64,000 nucleotides of DNA from Paguma larvata (GCA_030068075.1 CM057835.1:21725957-21789956), one strand, 5' to 3'. Counted from the stretch's first letter, positions 12,087 to 23,986 are shown. Notes: generated from the sequence alone by a model not told the origin. Made by a program: numbers and translations.

Positions 12087-12719
12087 ATATAGCTGTTTTA
12101 AAACCCTAGCAGTAATAGGAATGTGATGGCTCTTCCTCCTATCTGAAGGGATTAGTCCCAATCCTGAATAGTAAATATTTTTGTCAATATTTACTAATAC
12201 AAATTAGGAAAACTTGTATTTTCTTCTGTTGGAAATCAGACACAAAGACAAGTACTGGAATATTGGTCCACTTCTAATCGTCACGAACAGCAGAGAAAAA
12301 CCACTGCAGTGAAAGCCTGGGCCTCAGAATGCCCATGGCCTCTCACGTACAGAATGGCAGCAGGTGCACAGTTTATCATTTGTCACCTGACTGATAAATT
12401 TTAGGCATGTGAGCCAAGTGTTACAAATCTGTAGGCTGACCAGTGGTCTAAATGATAAAACCTTGGCCCTAAATTTGATACTAGTGGCTAACTACACCAA
12501 CTTTATCTTCTATCAGAAAATTTGTGCAGAAACACAGATAGGGCTTACAGTAGAATCCATTAGGTGCTAAAAACTATGGGTAAGTAGAAACCACAAGTGG
12601 GAAAGCCCGGAGATAAAAGTCAACTATAGTATGAATAGGTCACTAGTGCTGATGAATCTTGAAAAGCTCTATGTCCTTACTGATTTCCAGTTCCTGAGCC
12701 AGGTTCCAGTCTCTTTGAA
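12087..12719. other. Unique DNA
   Basis: No gene or repeat recognised. Confidence 0.5.
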
Positions 12720-12760
12720 TATTTTTTTAATGTTTATTTCTTTTTGAGAGAGAGAGGGAG

Positions 12761-12802
<42 letters not shown>

Positions 12803-13027
12803 GGAGAAAGAGAGGGAGAAAGAGAGGGAGAAAAAGAGGGAGAGAGAGAGGGAGAGAGAGAGGGAGAGGGAGGGAGGGAGGGAGAGGCATAGAGAAAGGA
12901 AGACACAGAATCTGAAGCAGGCTCCAGGCTCTGAGCTGTCAGCACAGAGCCCCATGTGGGGCTCAAACTCATGAGCTGTGAGATCATGACCTGAGCCAAA
13001 GTCAGAGGCTTACCCAACTGATAAGCT
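12720..13027 (-). mobile_element. CAN-SINE with expanded GA array
   Basis: Tail and body complement are clear, but the CT-rich body has grown into about 150 bases of GAGA/GAGGGA repeats (12744-12895), which lengthens the element to about 300 bases. The head is degraded ('cccaactgataagctcca'). Low-complexity open frames on both strands here are by-products of the repeat. Confidence 0.9.
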
Positions 13028-13045
13028 CCAGGATTTTTGAAGCTG

Positions 13046-13402
13046 CATTTAAGGACTGAATGTTTGTATTGCCCTTCCAAATATCCTAATCCCAAATGTT
13101 AAGGGTTATTAGGAGGTGGGCCTTTGGGAGGTAATTTGGTCATGAGTGTGGAGCCCTCAGGAATGGGACTGGTGTTCTTATAACAAAAAGAAACGCAAGA
13201 GCCCCTTCCCCTCTTTTTACCACAGGAGGATACACTGAGATGTCGGCCCCCTGCAACTCAGGAGGGAGCTTTCAACAGAAGAGGACACTGATGGAGCCCT
13301 GATCTCAGACTTCCAGCCTGTAGAACTGTGAGAAATAAATTTCTGTCGTGGAAGCCACACAGCCCACGGTCATTTGTTACAGCCACCGGACAGACAGAAA
13401 CA
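13046..13402 (+). mobile_element. MaLR LTR (MST/MLT1 type), solo
   Basis: Reads as a mammalian apparent LTR: 'ggactgaatgtttgtat', 'gaggtgggcctttgggaggt', 'ttcttataacaaaaag', 'ttccagcctgtagaactgtg' then 'agaaataaatttctgt', and a terminal 'gtcatttgttacagccac'. It contains the usual AATAAA signal. No internal retroviral sequence is seen beside it, so it is a solo LTR. Confidence 0.85.
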
Positions 13403-15114
13403 CTGGCGATACCACCACACTGGCTCTTCTTTGAAACCCGGTGGTACAGACTTTTTCCAAATTTCTTTCAAAACCCAGATAAAAAGTAAAAACTCCTGAC
13501 TTCATTATCTTCATGTGTATTTTACAGAAATTCTTCCAGCCTTAGTTTTGAAGAAGAACGTTACAGCTTGTGCAGTAAGTATTTATTAAAGAACTAATGA
13601 GATAAGGGGGAGATGAGAGAAATGTTTTGCCTACACAAGAGGACGGCCTGACCCACCATCAGTTTCTTATACCGCATTCCGATCTGAGAATTTTAACCCA
13701 CTTGTGCTGCCTACCGTAACGTCTGTAACAAGATTCTAACGTCACCTTTAGCTGTAATAAGGAGCAACGACAAGATCTGAGAGCTTAGAAATTCAGCGGT
13801 TTTGTTTTCTACTCACGGAAGCATGCAAATCTGTTCCTCTGACCCCTCATATTAGAGCTAAAATGGGTTGCCTAGAGAATCATTCTATAGAAATAAGGCA
13901 AGCCTCTTGGGGATCCGACTAGTTGCCCTCCTTCTCCAAAACTGGCAGAGCCTTCGGTGCTCTTGACCTGATACCCTCCTACGTGCCCAATAAGGATAAT
14001 GATTTCATTTTCTTGAAAATAGTTTTACCAGCCACCCAGATAGACCAAAATTAACCTCAGAAAAACCTTCACTTGTGACTGAATTTGAATGATGGTGTGT
14101 TTACACGAAAGCAAAGCTGCGAGTGTGGGATTTCCTGCAGCCTGAGATGAGATGGTCAGCTTCTCCAGACTGTACAAGTTAATGGTCTCAATTGTTACAT
14201 ATGTAAACGTTAAAAAGCTCATTTAGCACCCAGTGAACTCTACATTTTTCTAACACATTTATTTTCACCCTTGCCCCGAAGGGAAACAACTGGGGGTGGG
14301 GGGGAGAATCCTTCATCTAAATGCAATTAAGCTTCATAATTACTCAAACTCGTCATCCATAAATCATGACCAATAAAAACAATTCCAACCAATTGCTTAT
14401 GAGGGAAATTCCTAGCTATGCTTTTGATAGAACACAAGAATTGTCATTTTAGGTATTCGTACATAAAGTTCCTTTGTTTAAAGAATGACCGTGTTTGCTC
14501 TCACATTCCCCAGCAGAATGAATACGGTAGTGGATACCACTCACTGTAGACTTAAAAAGGGGAAGAAGGAATTGCTTTAAACGTAGTGTTTTACTCTTAA
14601 GATATGATATCACCTTTCAGTGAGTGTTTCCTCCATCACAGGGAAAGCAGAAGGCATCTGTAATGTAGCTTTTCATTAATCCAGGTGGATGGAACCCAGT
14701 AAAAACCTTAGATCACACACGCATCAGAGTGTTATCCCTGTCCAGTGATATTTAAAAAAAAAAAAAGAATTATACTCTGGGAAGAGTTTTTTTTTTTGCC
14801 CATTGAGGACAAAGGTATTGATGTATGACGTCGGATATTTAAAAATCACCACCTGAAGATATATCCTTAAGATTTCTGGAGATATTTGGAAAATAGTGCC
14901 CATGAGACAGGCACACAGAGGGCATTCTACTATATCTTTATTTCCATATTTCCCCAAAAGGTAGACCTACAATGTAATTGTGCATGCGTGTGCACATGTG
15001 GGTAAATGTGCATTCACGGGCATAAATCCACCAATTCTAATGAGACTTTACTGAAAGCTCATGCTCCTCTGTGGTTATTCATATATTATAGTAAATAAAA
15101 TTACATATATTTGA
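13403..15114. other. Long unique stretch, possible conserved non-coding DNA
   Basis: About 1.7 kb with no recognisable repeat. It contains the octamer ATGCAAAT at 13823-13830 and a cluster of TAATTA/AATTAA-like and CCAAT motifs at 14320-14400. No open frame resembles a protein. Regulatory function is inference only. Confidence 0.4.
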
Positions 15115-15300
15115 AGAGTTTTTTAAAGCACATTGAGGCACAGTGTTTCATGAAACTCTCTGAATAGTTCTGAAAAGTAAACAGGGAAGAGAGTCTAGTT
15201 CTACAGATGAATCAATTGAGGCTTGCTCACAGTGACCCGAGGTAGAATACTCTGGCCTCAAATCTAGGTCTTCTGAATCCTAGGGCAGTACCCATTTCAC
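15115..15300 (-). mobile_element. MIR SINE
   Basis: Antisense MIR: 'tctacagatgaatcaattga', 'ggcttgctcacagtgacccg', 'ctggcctcaaatctaggtc', matching the order (acagatgaggaaactgaggc, ggtcacacagc, ggcagagccaggattcgaac) in diverged form. Confidence 0.75.
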
Positions 15301-16164
15301 TGAACATAATGAGACTCTTAAAAGATCAGGTTGCTCTAATTTGTCATTTATCAAGAATCCTATCTTCTACCCTACAGCCACTGGCAGTACCTGATGACCT
15401 TGTCTCTTATCCCCCATGTACCAGGATTGCTGTCACCAATTCGGTTACAAATACTTGTCCATTAAACTCACTATGCTTAATATTAATATCGCCATGCTTA
15501 ATATGGCCATCTATCTCTCCATCTTACTTCCTCTCACTCCAAGCTCTGTGTTTTTTGCTTCTCTTTCATTCTTCCTTCTTTCTCCACTGGACCCTCTAGA
15601 AACCGTCCCATGCCAAATAAGTTTTCCTACATCCTCGAATGCTTTCTAAGGATAAATGTTTTATCTCTGCTTAACTCACAATGCCTTCTCCCCCAAGGAC
15701 ACCATTTCCTGTGAAATTTTAAAGAATGAATGCATGATGAACTCTGTCTTTAGGTAGGTGTATTAATTATGATCATTATCACATAAATAAAATAGGGTTA
15801 TACATTGTGAAAATATCATAGGTTTATGCAATGTGAACTTACGACGTTAGGCTTGGCAGAAATTATTTTCACTTGACTGAAAAACAGGCTCATAGAAACA
15901 GCATTTAGTTTGAGTGAGGCCCAGGAGTGGTTAATGTCACAACTCATCTCCTTTGGCTTCCGATCTTTCTCTGTTATTTCTCCTCAATTATATTATTTCT
16001 TGGTCCTCATTGTCACCATTCATAGGAGATATAAGAAGCCTCTATGACAGCAACTGCCAATTTTTTTCTATTCTCCATTCGTTCAACATCTATTTGTCAA
16101 TAAGTACTTAATTTCTGACCAGCTACATTTTAAAAGCCTAGCCATCACGTGTTAGGCAAGAAAC
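15301..16164. other. Mostly unique, pyrimidine-rich DNA
   Basis: 15340-15660 is pyrimidine-rich and gives two overlapping short frames without domains. At about 16078-16140, 'attcgttcaacatctatttgtcaataagtac' resembles an antisense L2 end. No gene seen. Confidence 0.45.
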
Positions 16165-16396
16165 CAGGGGTCTGCATACTTTTTCTGTAAGTGGACAAAT
16201 TGAAAATAATTTAGGCTTGGTGGACCATAATGTCTCTATCACAATTACTCAAGTCTGTTCTTAAACTGTAAAAACAAAAACAGCCATAGACCTATTTAAA
16301 TGAATAGGCCTGTCTCTGTGTCTCAATAGAAATTTATTTACAAAAACAGGTGGGTGCCTAGATTTGGTCAGTAAGCCAACCTACTGCCGACCCCTG
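16165..16396. mobile_element. hAT-Charlie non-autonomous element (MER3-like)
   Basis: Perfect 8-bp terminal inverted repeats CAGGGGTC and GACCCCTG bound a 232-bp element with 'tttttctgtaagtggacaaa', 'atttaggcttggtgg' and 'aatttatttacaaaaacagg', the interior of a common mammalian hAT MITE. No transposase. The family name is from memory. Confidence 0.8.
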
Positions 16397-16639
16397 AAAC
16401 AGACTGTTGAAAGGTGAAAGTAGACTGTAAAAAGTGGGAGATGAGTTTAGAAGAGACTAGTTTCCACAAGGATCTTCTAGATAACATATACATTTATGAA
16501 ACAGTGCAAAATGACCTACTGACAGACAGAATGATGCCTTATAAACTAAACAGCGAAGTGAGGTAAGGGGACAGTGACAAACCTTTGGTCTTCAAACAGG
16601 ATGGCAGGCGTTTCTTCATTATGTCAGAGTGGAAGGAAA

Positions 16640-16850
16640 TGTACACTTACATCTTGAATGATTGACTTCTAACTGCCGGATACTGTTTCAGGAACTTGTA
16701 AAAATAATTTTACTTTATTCTTATAACAACCCAATAAAACGAGCATTATAATCTTTATTTCAAAGACGAAAAGGAAAGTTGTAGAGAAGTTGTATAACTT
16801 GATTCAACTAACAATTGAGAGAACCAAGACTTAAAATCCAAAATCATGTT
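16640..16850 (-). mobile_element. MIR SINE
   Basis: Antisense MIR: 'ttactttattcttataacaa', 'cattataatctttatttcaa', 'agacgaaaaggaaagttgta', then 'gattcaactaacaattgaga'. Diverged. Confidence 0.65.
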
Positions 16851-16883
16851 CTAGGATTAAAAAATAACAATAATGAAAAGACT

Positions 16884-17068
16884 GGGGCACCTGGGTGGCT
16901 AAGTTGGTTAAGTATCCAACTTTGGATTTTGGCTCAGGTCATGATCTCACAGTTCGTCGGAGAGAGCCCCATGGTTGAGATTCTCTCCCTATCCCTTTCT
17001 TTCTCTGCTCTTCCCCTGCTTGTTCTCTCCTTTCTCTCACTCTCTCAAAATAAATAAAACATTAAAGA
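16884..17068 (+). mobile_element. CAN-SINE, shortened
   Basis: Head GGGGCACCTGGGTGGCTAAG. The middle is shortened after the B-box-like region. Target duplication 'aatgaaaagact' (left) and 'aatgaaaatact' (right). Confidence 0.93.
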
Positions 17069-17080
17069 AATGAAAATACT

Positions 17081-18452
17081 TAAAAACACCACTGTGATCA
17101 CAGGAATAATTTGCCCTGGCCTTCCACTAGAATGGGTTACCTGTATTAAAATCTAATTTAAGAAGTTGCTCTTTTCCCCTCCACCTCTTCTACTCCAGCA
17201 AGGAATATTTGCAGAGATGTTAATATGGAAGTATAGCACGCGTAATCAAAGTTCATGAGTCCTCTAGTTTCTCTGACTGTCCCAGAGGGTTAAAGAGGGC
17301 ATATGATTGATTCAGTCTTAGTAACTTTATTTTCTTCAACCATATTTGTAACAAAATGGTCAGATCTGGTAGCTGATATCTCTCCACAAATGAATAACGA
17401 TGCGTGATAAAATGATTGTTGTGTATAGAAAAGCTGCACCTCGACTTAAATAATATTTCTAAAAAGCTAAGCATAAAATTATTTGAGACATCACATTTAA
17501 GTAAAATAGTGCAGGAACTTCTCCAAGAGATCTACAATACTTTGAAGTAGAAAAATTTTCAATTACATTTACTTATTTTATTAGAATTTTTACATCAAGG
17601 TTCACTTTCTCAAAACGAGGTTTCCTTTCAAAAGTATGTTTAAATAGAATCACATTGGAGAGACAGGAACATACTAATTAAACTTCTTAACAGGATTATG
17701 TTTACTTCTACATCAGAATTTTTTCTTAACTTTGAAAAATATGCAGAAAGTACAAATTGTATTAATTTTTCAAGAGGATAGTGGAAATAATTTTTGTCTT
17801 GTTTTATGACTCAACGAGGTTAGCCTGTAATTATTTTCTTATTAGAAAAAGTTGGTGTAACAATACCCTGCACTTCCATATGATGACAAGACATTGGGGC
17901 TTGTCCAACAGGGCTGTAAGAATTGATAATTGAGAAGAGCAGGAGATATTTATCTTGTTAGTTTCAGATTCATTTGTTGTTCCTTGCACAAGTATGCAGA
18001 TTTCTGAGAGCGGCAAATTCTGTTCTTTTTTTGTTGGGTTCAAATGACGCATTGTTATCTAAATGATAATCAAAACTCCCTGATGCTATTAATAAACAAA
18101 CTTTTAAAAAATATAATTGTAAATTATTGATCCCATGCCAAAAATCTGTCACCAGTGTATAAATTAGCATGAACATATGTTAATGCATAATTCACCATTT
18201 GCAACAGAGCTTTGTTAAAAAATTGATGAAAATTCATGAAAGAACCTTTCTAGATTAAGTTGCCCAATAAACAAGTAACCACAGGCATTCACAATGTAGA
18301 GTTAATACAGCTTTTGAAATTGGCCTTCGTGCATTTGGTAGGACATTCGTAAGACATATTTAAACTTCTAGATAGACAGTTTTGCTTATTACTTTAATCA
18401 CAGTTGTTTACATTTAACTTCTAAATGGGAGAAAATTGAAAGGGTGTCTAGT
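17081..18452. other. Unique AT-rich DNA
   Basis: About 1.4 kb without a recognisable repeat or gene. 17.8-18.25 kb has many ATTA/TAAT motifs. Function unknown. Confidence 0.45.
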
Positions 18453-18672
18453 CTACTGTTTCCCAATGTGTGATCCATGGGCCAACTGCATCTGATTCTC
18501 TTGTGAGCTTATTAAAAATGTTCTTCATCCCGGCCCATCCCTAGGCTTCCAGAATCAAAATGTCTGATGAGAAGCCTAGAAACCTACTCTTACCTCCAAG
18601 TACCTCAGATGCGTTTTATGTACTGCAAAGCTGAGATCCAATTATGGGGAGCCTGTCTTTGAGAAACTGGGG
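18453..18672 (+). mobile_element. hAT-Charlie element (MER5-like)
   Basis: Begins 'ctactgtttcccaatgtgtg' followed by 'atccatgggcc' and ends near 'gtctttgagaaactgg', matching the outer parts of MER5-type elements (CAGTGGTTCTCAAAGTGTGG ... TTTGAGAACCACTG). The centre is diverged. Confidence 0.65.
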
Positions 18673-18839
18673 CCCAGTGTGCTTGAGGTGACCTAAAAAT
18701 CAGAGGCAGATCTGAGACTAAAAGGAATTATTCCTTACTCCTAATCCGGTGTTCTTTCTCCACATTTTAGAGAACAGTAAGTAAATAAGAAAGATAAATG
18801 TATTGCATGTAAGAGCAAATGATCAGTCTGTACCAACAT

Positions 18840-19080
18840 TACTGGAATAAATGGTTGGTGGCCATAGCTAACACATGCTTACAATGGGCCAGATCCTATA
18901 CTCCGTAGTGAAATACATTACCTTACTTAATTCTCACATCAAAGCTCTGGGGTAGGTATTATTATAATCTCCTATTTACAAATAAGATAACTGAAGCACA
19001 AAGAGGTCAAACAACTTGCCCCTGGTGTTGTAGGATTGCCACTTTCACAGATGGGAGTCAACAAGAAACACCGTACCTTA
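18840..19080 (-). mobile_element. MIR SINE
   Basis: Clear antisense MIR: 'ttaattctcacatcaaagct', 'ggggtaggtattattataat', 'ctcctatttacaaataagat', 'aactgaagcacaaagaggtc', 'aaacaacttgcccc'. Confidence 0.88.
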
Positions 19081-19349
19081 TCTCCCCTGGCTATTCAATA
19101 GGAGAAGCAGGTATTAATGCTTACTTGAGGTGGAACACTGCAAAATATCTTTGATCAAAATTTACCTCCAGAATACTGATCTCTGGATGAACAAATTCCT
19201 CTTTGGACTATAAAGATATGCTTAATTTAATGACCATATATTAATTTACCTAACAGGTATTTATACCTGAGTGTGATTTTTATTTTAATCAGACTCTTGT
19301 CTTCTGAAGGCTGTTCACCCACCTTTACGTGCAATGATAAAGTGGTAAT

Positions 19350-19784
19350 CGGGGTAGAGTTTCTTGATTTAGCAAATAAAAATTTGAGATGCCCAATTAA
19401 ATTCAAATTACAGAGAATCGCAATTTTTAAAATCCTAAGTGTGTTCCAAATATTACAACATCATAACATTTTCTTATACTGGGGGGGCCTAAGGAGCTCA
19501 GTCAGTTAAGCATCCGACTTTGGTTCAGGTTATGATCTCATGGTCATTGAGTTCAAGCCTCGTGTCGAGCTCTGTGCTGACAGCTCAGAGCCTGGAACCT
19601 GCTTCGGATTCTGTGTCTCCCTCTCTCTCTGCCTCTCCCCTGCTCTTGCTCTGTTTCTAGGTCTCTCAAAAATAAATAAACATTGAAAAGTTTAAAAAAA
19701 AATTTTCTTATACTAAAAGCTGTTTATTGTTTATCCAAGATTTAAATTTAACTGTGCATCTTCTAATTTTATTTGGCAGCCCCA
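19350..19784. mobile_element. Palindromic DNA element split by a SINE
   Basis: Left arm 19369-19417 and right arm 19731-19780 are imperfect inverted repeats (about 75% by eye). Examples are 'gcaaataaaaatttg' against 'ctaattttatttgg', and 'atgcccaattaaattc' against 'aatttaactgtgcat'. The inner parts also pair ('ttttaaaatcctaag' against 'cttatactaaaagc'). It resembles a known palindromic mammalian MITE with ends like CAGGGTTGCCAGATA. A CAN-SINE sits near the hairpin tip. Confidence 0.65.
19481..19701 (+). mobile_element. CAN-SINE in the loop of a palindromic element
   Basis: Head degraded to GGGGGGGCCTAAGGAGCTCAG, otherwise full length. Exact 13-bp target duplication ATTTTCTTATACT at 19468-19480 and 19702-19714. 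Confidence 0.94.
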
Positions 19785-19984
19785 GCTTGAAGAGAGAAAA
19801 AGAGGAGTTGTGGTCAGACTTGGATGGGGGCTTCATTAGGGAATTTGCTGTAACCCTTTGGCAGTAGGAAGGCATTGCCCTTGGAAAGTTAACAAGCACC
19901 AGAGGGCTGTGGGTTATAAGGACAAGAAAGACAAGAATAGGGCACAAGGAACTCTTTGGGGAGAGAAACATTCTGCATATTGGC

Positions 19985-20098
19985 GACATGGTAGTTTACA
20001 CAAGTATATACATTTGTCTAAACTTGTTGAAATGTACACTTAAAATTTATGCATTATTTGTAAACTATGCTTGATTAGAAAAAAATGCAATTAAAAAT
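19985..20098 (+). mobile_element. Old L1 3' end fragment
   Basis: 'gtagtttacacaagtatata', 'aaacttgttgaaatgtacac' then 'ttaaaatttatgcattattt' and 'gtaaactatgcttgattaga' match the last ~110 bases of L1M-type 3' UTRs. Sequence from 19790 may belong to it but is not recognisable. Confidence 0.65.
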
Positions 20099-20112
20099 AA
20101 AGAGTATAAGAG

Positions 20113-20323
20113 GGGCACCTGGGTGGCTCAGTCGGTTAAGTGTCCAAATTTGGCTCAGGTCATGATCTCACGGCTCATGAGTTCCAGCCCTACATCGGGT
20201 TCTGTGCTGACAGCTCAGAGCCTGGAGCCTGCTTTGGATTCTGCATCTCCCTCTCCCGCTCATGATCTCTCTCTCTCTCTCTCAAAAATAAATAAACATT
20301 AAACACAATTTATTTAAAAAAAA
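20113..20323 (+). mobile_element. CAN-SINE
   Basis: Head GGGGCACCTGGGTGGCTCAG and a typical body. Target duplication 'agagtataagag' (20101-20112) and 'agagcataagag' (20324-20335), one mismatch. Confidence 0.96.
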
Positions 20324-20335
20324 AGAGCATAAGAG

Positions 20336-20740
20336 GAGAAAGCTAACTTGGCTGTTTCATCTAGTGTTGAACATGTCCTGCATGACCATGGCGTCTAGTC
20401 TTAGACAAAAATACCTGTGAGGCTGTGGAAATGAAATAAAAATGGTATGGAAACAGTAGGACAATGTAAATGTTGATGCTGTCGTGGATGTAGGTCAGGT
20501 AATTATCCCTGGACATGTAATTATTCCTAAGTAACACCACGATGTGCCTTCATCATGCACATTGCCCCATGATGGTTTAGCCACTTCCTTAATATTTTAG
20601 TTTTCCCACTAAGCCATCAAGCTTCTTAACATTTGGGAATTTCTATTTTACTGCTCTTTACAGAGCAGGCTTTCCGGGAATATGTATTGAATAAGATTGA
20701 GGACTAGGATTTTTTTTAAGGCCTGATAGATATGTTTTGC
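20336..20740. other. Unique DNA
   Basis: No gene or repeat recognised. Confidence 0.5.
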
Positions 20741-20870
20741 CTAAATTATTCATTTATTCATTAATTCCTCCAACAAATATTTATTGAGTGCCACCTTAAC
20801 TCTGCAATTTACCTTGCCTGGAGATGCAGTATTAAGATGAGGGATTGGAGCACAGTTAGCCACCAATATA
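20741..20870 (-). mobile_element. L2 LINE 3' end
   Basis: 'attcatttattcattaattc' followed by 'ctccaacaaatatttattga' and 'gtgccacc' is the antisense L2 terminus. 'gcctggagatgcagtattaa' matches the next block (gctggggatacagcag). Confidence 0.82.
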
Positions 20871-21225
20871 AAGTTTTATGTCCTCTTTAGTCAACAAAGA
20901 AGAGAAAACTGGTTTATTAATAATTCACGGGGAAAACCATTCATCTTTTTCAGTATTTTTAAAATCATTATAACTTCCTTTAAATACATGTAATCTTGTA
21001 CACCTTCCCTAAACTAACACAGAGTTAGAAATAACACATGGAATTTATTTTATTAATTTCTAATTACCCCAGAAAGATGCATTTAATTAAATCTCAAAGA
21101 AAATAGTTATAAAGCAAGTATGCTATTTCCCCCCCAAAATCAGAACATCCCAGTCTGAAAGTCCGCATGCAAAGTAAGGAAAAGAACAAGGAGATTGTCT
21201 TCTTGGTGAAACTAAGACCCTCACT
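20871..21225. other. Unique AT-rich DNA
   Basis: Nothing recognised. Confidence 0.5.
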
Positions 21226-21242
21226 AGAAATTTTGGTTTAAA

Positions 21243-21461
21243 GGGCGCCTGGGTGGCTCAGTGGGTTGAATATCTGACTTCGGTCCAGGGCATGATCTCA
21301 TGGCTCGTGAGTTTGAGCTCCTTGTTGGGCTTCTGTGCTGACAGTGCAGAGCCGGGAACCTGGACCCTGCTTTGGATTCTGCACCTTCCTCTCTCTGCCC
21401 CTCCCTTGCTTGTGCTCTGTCCCTCTCTCAAAAACAAATAAACGTTTAAAAAATTTTTAAA
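21243..21461 (+). mobile_element. CAN-SINE
   Basis: Head GGGCGCCTGGGTGGCTCAGT. Target duplication 'gaaattttggtttaaa' (left) and 'gaaactttgggttgaaa' (right), imperfect, so older than the copies with exact duplications. Confidence 0.95.
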
Positions 21462-21477
21462 GAAACTTTGGGTTGAA

Positions 21478-23986
21478 ATACACTAGCAAAATACATTAGT
21501 TTTGATACACAGTTCTTTTCAGTCTGCATACTTCCTTAGAACCTGACATTCACTTGTTAAAAAAGCATACAGCAATTTTAAAAACTGCATGTAAGGCCAA
21601 ATAGTTTGTCCACAGACTTCAACCACAGCAGTGCGACCCTTATGCATGAAAACAATATCGACTAAAGCAATAAAACACAAACTATTATTGTAAGGCACTA
21701 TTTACCAGACCGTTACACAATGGAAAGAAAAGTTTGATCCCCGGGTCCTAAAAATTACTAAGAAATTCTAGATGAGAGGAATCATTGCCTATATTTTAAA
21801 AAAAATGCATAGTCATAGTGCAAAAGGTACTTTAAATCCAACCTGCAAAACCACAATTATTGCAGGAGCAAGAGATCACACAAAAAGAACTGGATCAGTA
21901 AGGAGACTACCTGCCCAAATGAGGGGAGAGGGGAGGGGTTTCATACAGCAAGCCTATGTATTTATTATCCCTCTAGGGAAATCAGCTACCGACTCAGAAA
22001 TCTCCACAAAACTCTACCACCAGTATCACTCCACTTAGTCATCTCAGGTTGGTCCCTCATAGACACGACTAAAATGTATACACACACACCTGTTACCTGA
22101 GAAGCTTCTGCTGGGAGTGGGGGTAAGTTTAAGGGAGGAAATATTCTCAGTAAATTAATGTAGATTTATTGACTATAGTAGCAACTACACATGCTACAAG
22201 GTGCAGTAAGCCTGTCCCCAAAGTAACCAGTCCTAGAAAAATTTGATTCAGAAGTCACCACTCAGCCTCGGAGCTTGTCGAAGGATCAGAGAGGCAGATC
22301 TGTGTAGGGCAGCACTGGGGAGCTATGCTTTAGAGGGCCTGGGTCCGGGCCAGCCTGCGGGCACTGGCTCTAGAAGGGACTTTTGGGTGACTGGTGCCCT
22401 AGGTAGGTCCTTGGTGCCATCAAAGTTAAGACAAAATTAATGCAACCTCAGGTTCTGCAAACTCTTCTCGGCCTCTAGGATTATTCTTGTGTGTGTGTGT
22501 GTTTTGTTTTGTTTTGTTTTTTGTCTGTTTTTTTACAAACCACTTGACATCAAATAGTAACCTTTTCTAAGGAGATACAACAGGAGGAGGAAACAAGAGG
22601 GAAGAGATGGCAAGTTTTCCCCTCCCCGTCCTGTCCCGCTCTCCTCTACTTTTTTTTTTTTTTTTTTGCTCAGACACTTCTGCCCATCACGGTTCACTGA
22701 AAGTTCTTCATCTCCTAGCAATTTCCACTCAACTGTCAGGCAACCCCCAATTGGAATGGCAATTAGCCAGATGTCAGCCTCCTATTACCTCCATCTTCAG
22801 TTCTACATTATTTAGTCACGGCATGATCGCAGCGGAGGTGAAACCAACCCACCAGGGCTCCACTTTATAAACCTGCAGCGAACCTGAAAGTAGAGCCAAA
22901 CGACTGACTACAAACAGGCACACAAAACCAAATCCTCTCTTTCTAGCCTTTTCTTAGACCTTTGTTTTATCTGTTCCTCTCTTACTTGCCCTTTCCCCAT
23001 CCCCTGCCCTAGATCTCAGTGCAACTTACTCAGATAGCCTAAGTAGTAACATGCATGGAAACGATTAAACTACTGCATGTCTTTTATAATACAGTATCTT
23101 TTATTCTCCATAGTCAGCAAAATTTGCACATAAGCAGCCCATCTCTGGAATCTTTACTCCTCCTATCGGCTTCTTTTAAATAATTAATATAAATAAAAAA
23201 GATCCTCACTGCTCTGCAGTTCACATTTAACAAAGGAGGCTGCTCCCTGCAGCAGGCAAGACCCTACTTGACGAGCAAAGCCCAGGCACAAGAAACAAAC
23301 CTGAGCGAGCTGCAAATTTGTTTCAGAAAGTCACTGGCTAATCCAAGGTCGGCTCCCAATCTGGCAAATACATTCTTGAGCTCTCCCACACAAGTGCATT
23401 TTTCAAAGACACGTGGTGCTAATAAATAGGAATCGTTGTCATCCAGAAAAATCCAATCATCCGAGGAGGAAACCTTTCTGCATGTTTTCATCGGTTACCA
23501 AAAAAATATAATTAGCGAGCTGTGTCCGCATCCACCTACTGAACTGTTCCGACTCGGGGGGCATGGTTAGAATTCCCTGGCCTTCTTTCAGGGTCGCAAA
23601 TTAATCAGCACCTCAAATGCTGACACAGGCGATTAATCTGCCTGAGAGAAAGGTAAGGCAAGAACAAACTGTAAGCTAGTGGGGCAGGGGCACATAGATA
23701 CTCTCTTAAACGCGGGTAGAGCAAAAATGCGCTGTATGGGTCCGGTCGTTTCTTCTCTCCCTGGGCTCTGCTGTCAAACATCCTCAGTTCATAAGTAAAG
23801 AATGGTTTTAATAATTGCCAGCACCGTACACTTTGCAGCCAGGCACATACACACAAGAGCAGGAGAAAAGAGAGTGAAAACTACAAATATATGTATATCA
23901 TGAGGGGCTCTGCTCACTTCTATTCAGATATACTTCGTTGAACTTTGAAAGTTTTATTTTTGTTCTTTTGTTTGTGTTTGTTTTGG
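21478..23986. other. 2.5 kb stretch without dispersed repeats
   Basis: No interspersed repeat is recognised in this stretch, only a small GT/TTTTG microsatellite and T runs. It has more CG dinucleotides than most of the window. It holds a suggestive motif cluster at 23599-23640 (AATTAATCAGCA, TGCTGACA, GATTAATC) and a TTTATAAA at about 22863. No open frame looks like an exon. It could be conserved non-coding DNA, but that needs alignment. Confidence 0.4.
22488..22523. repeat. (GT)n followed by (TTTTG)n
   Basis: About seven GT units run directly into TTTTG repeats, forming a small compound microsatellite. Confidence 0.93.

Noticed and set aside
12669..13095. Several overlapping serine/leucine-rich frames
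   Set aside because: They are translations of a CAN-SINE whose body has expanded into GA repeats.
22860..22872. TTTATAAA as a TATA box for a promoter
   Set aside because: A lone AT-rich octamer without a downstream gene, CpG island or other promoter signs.
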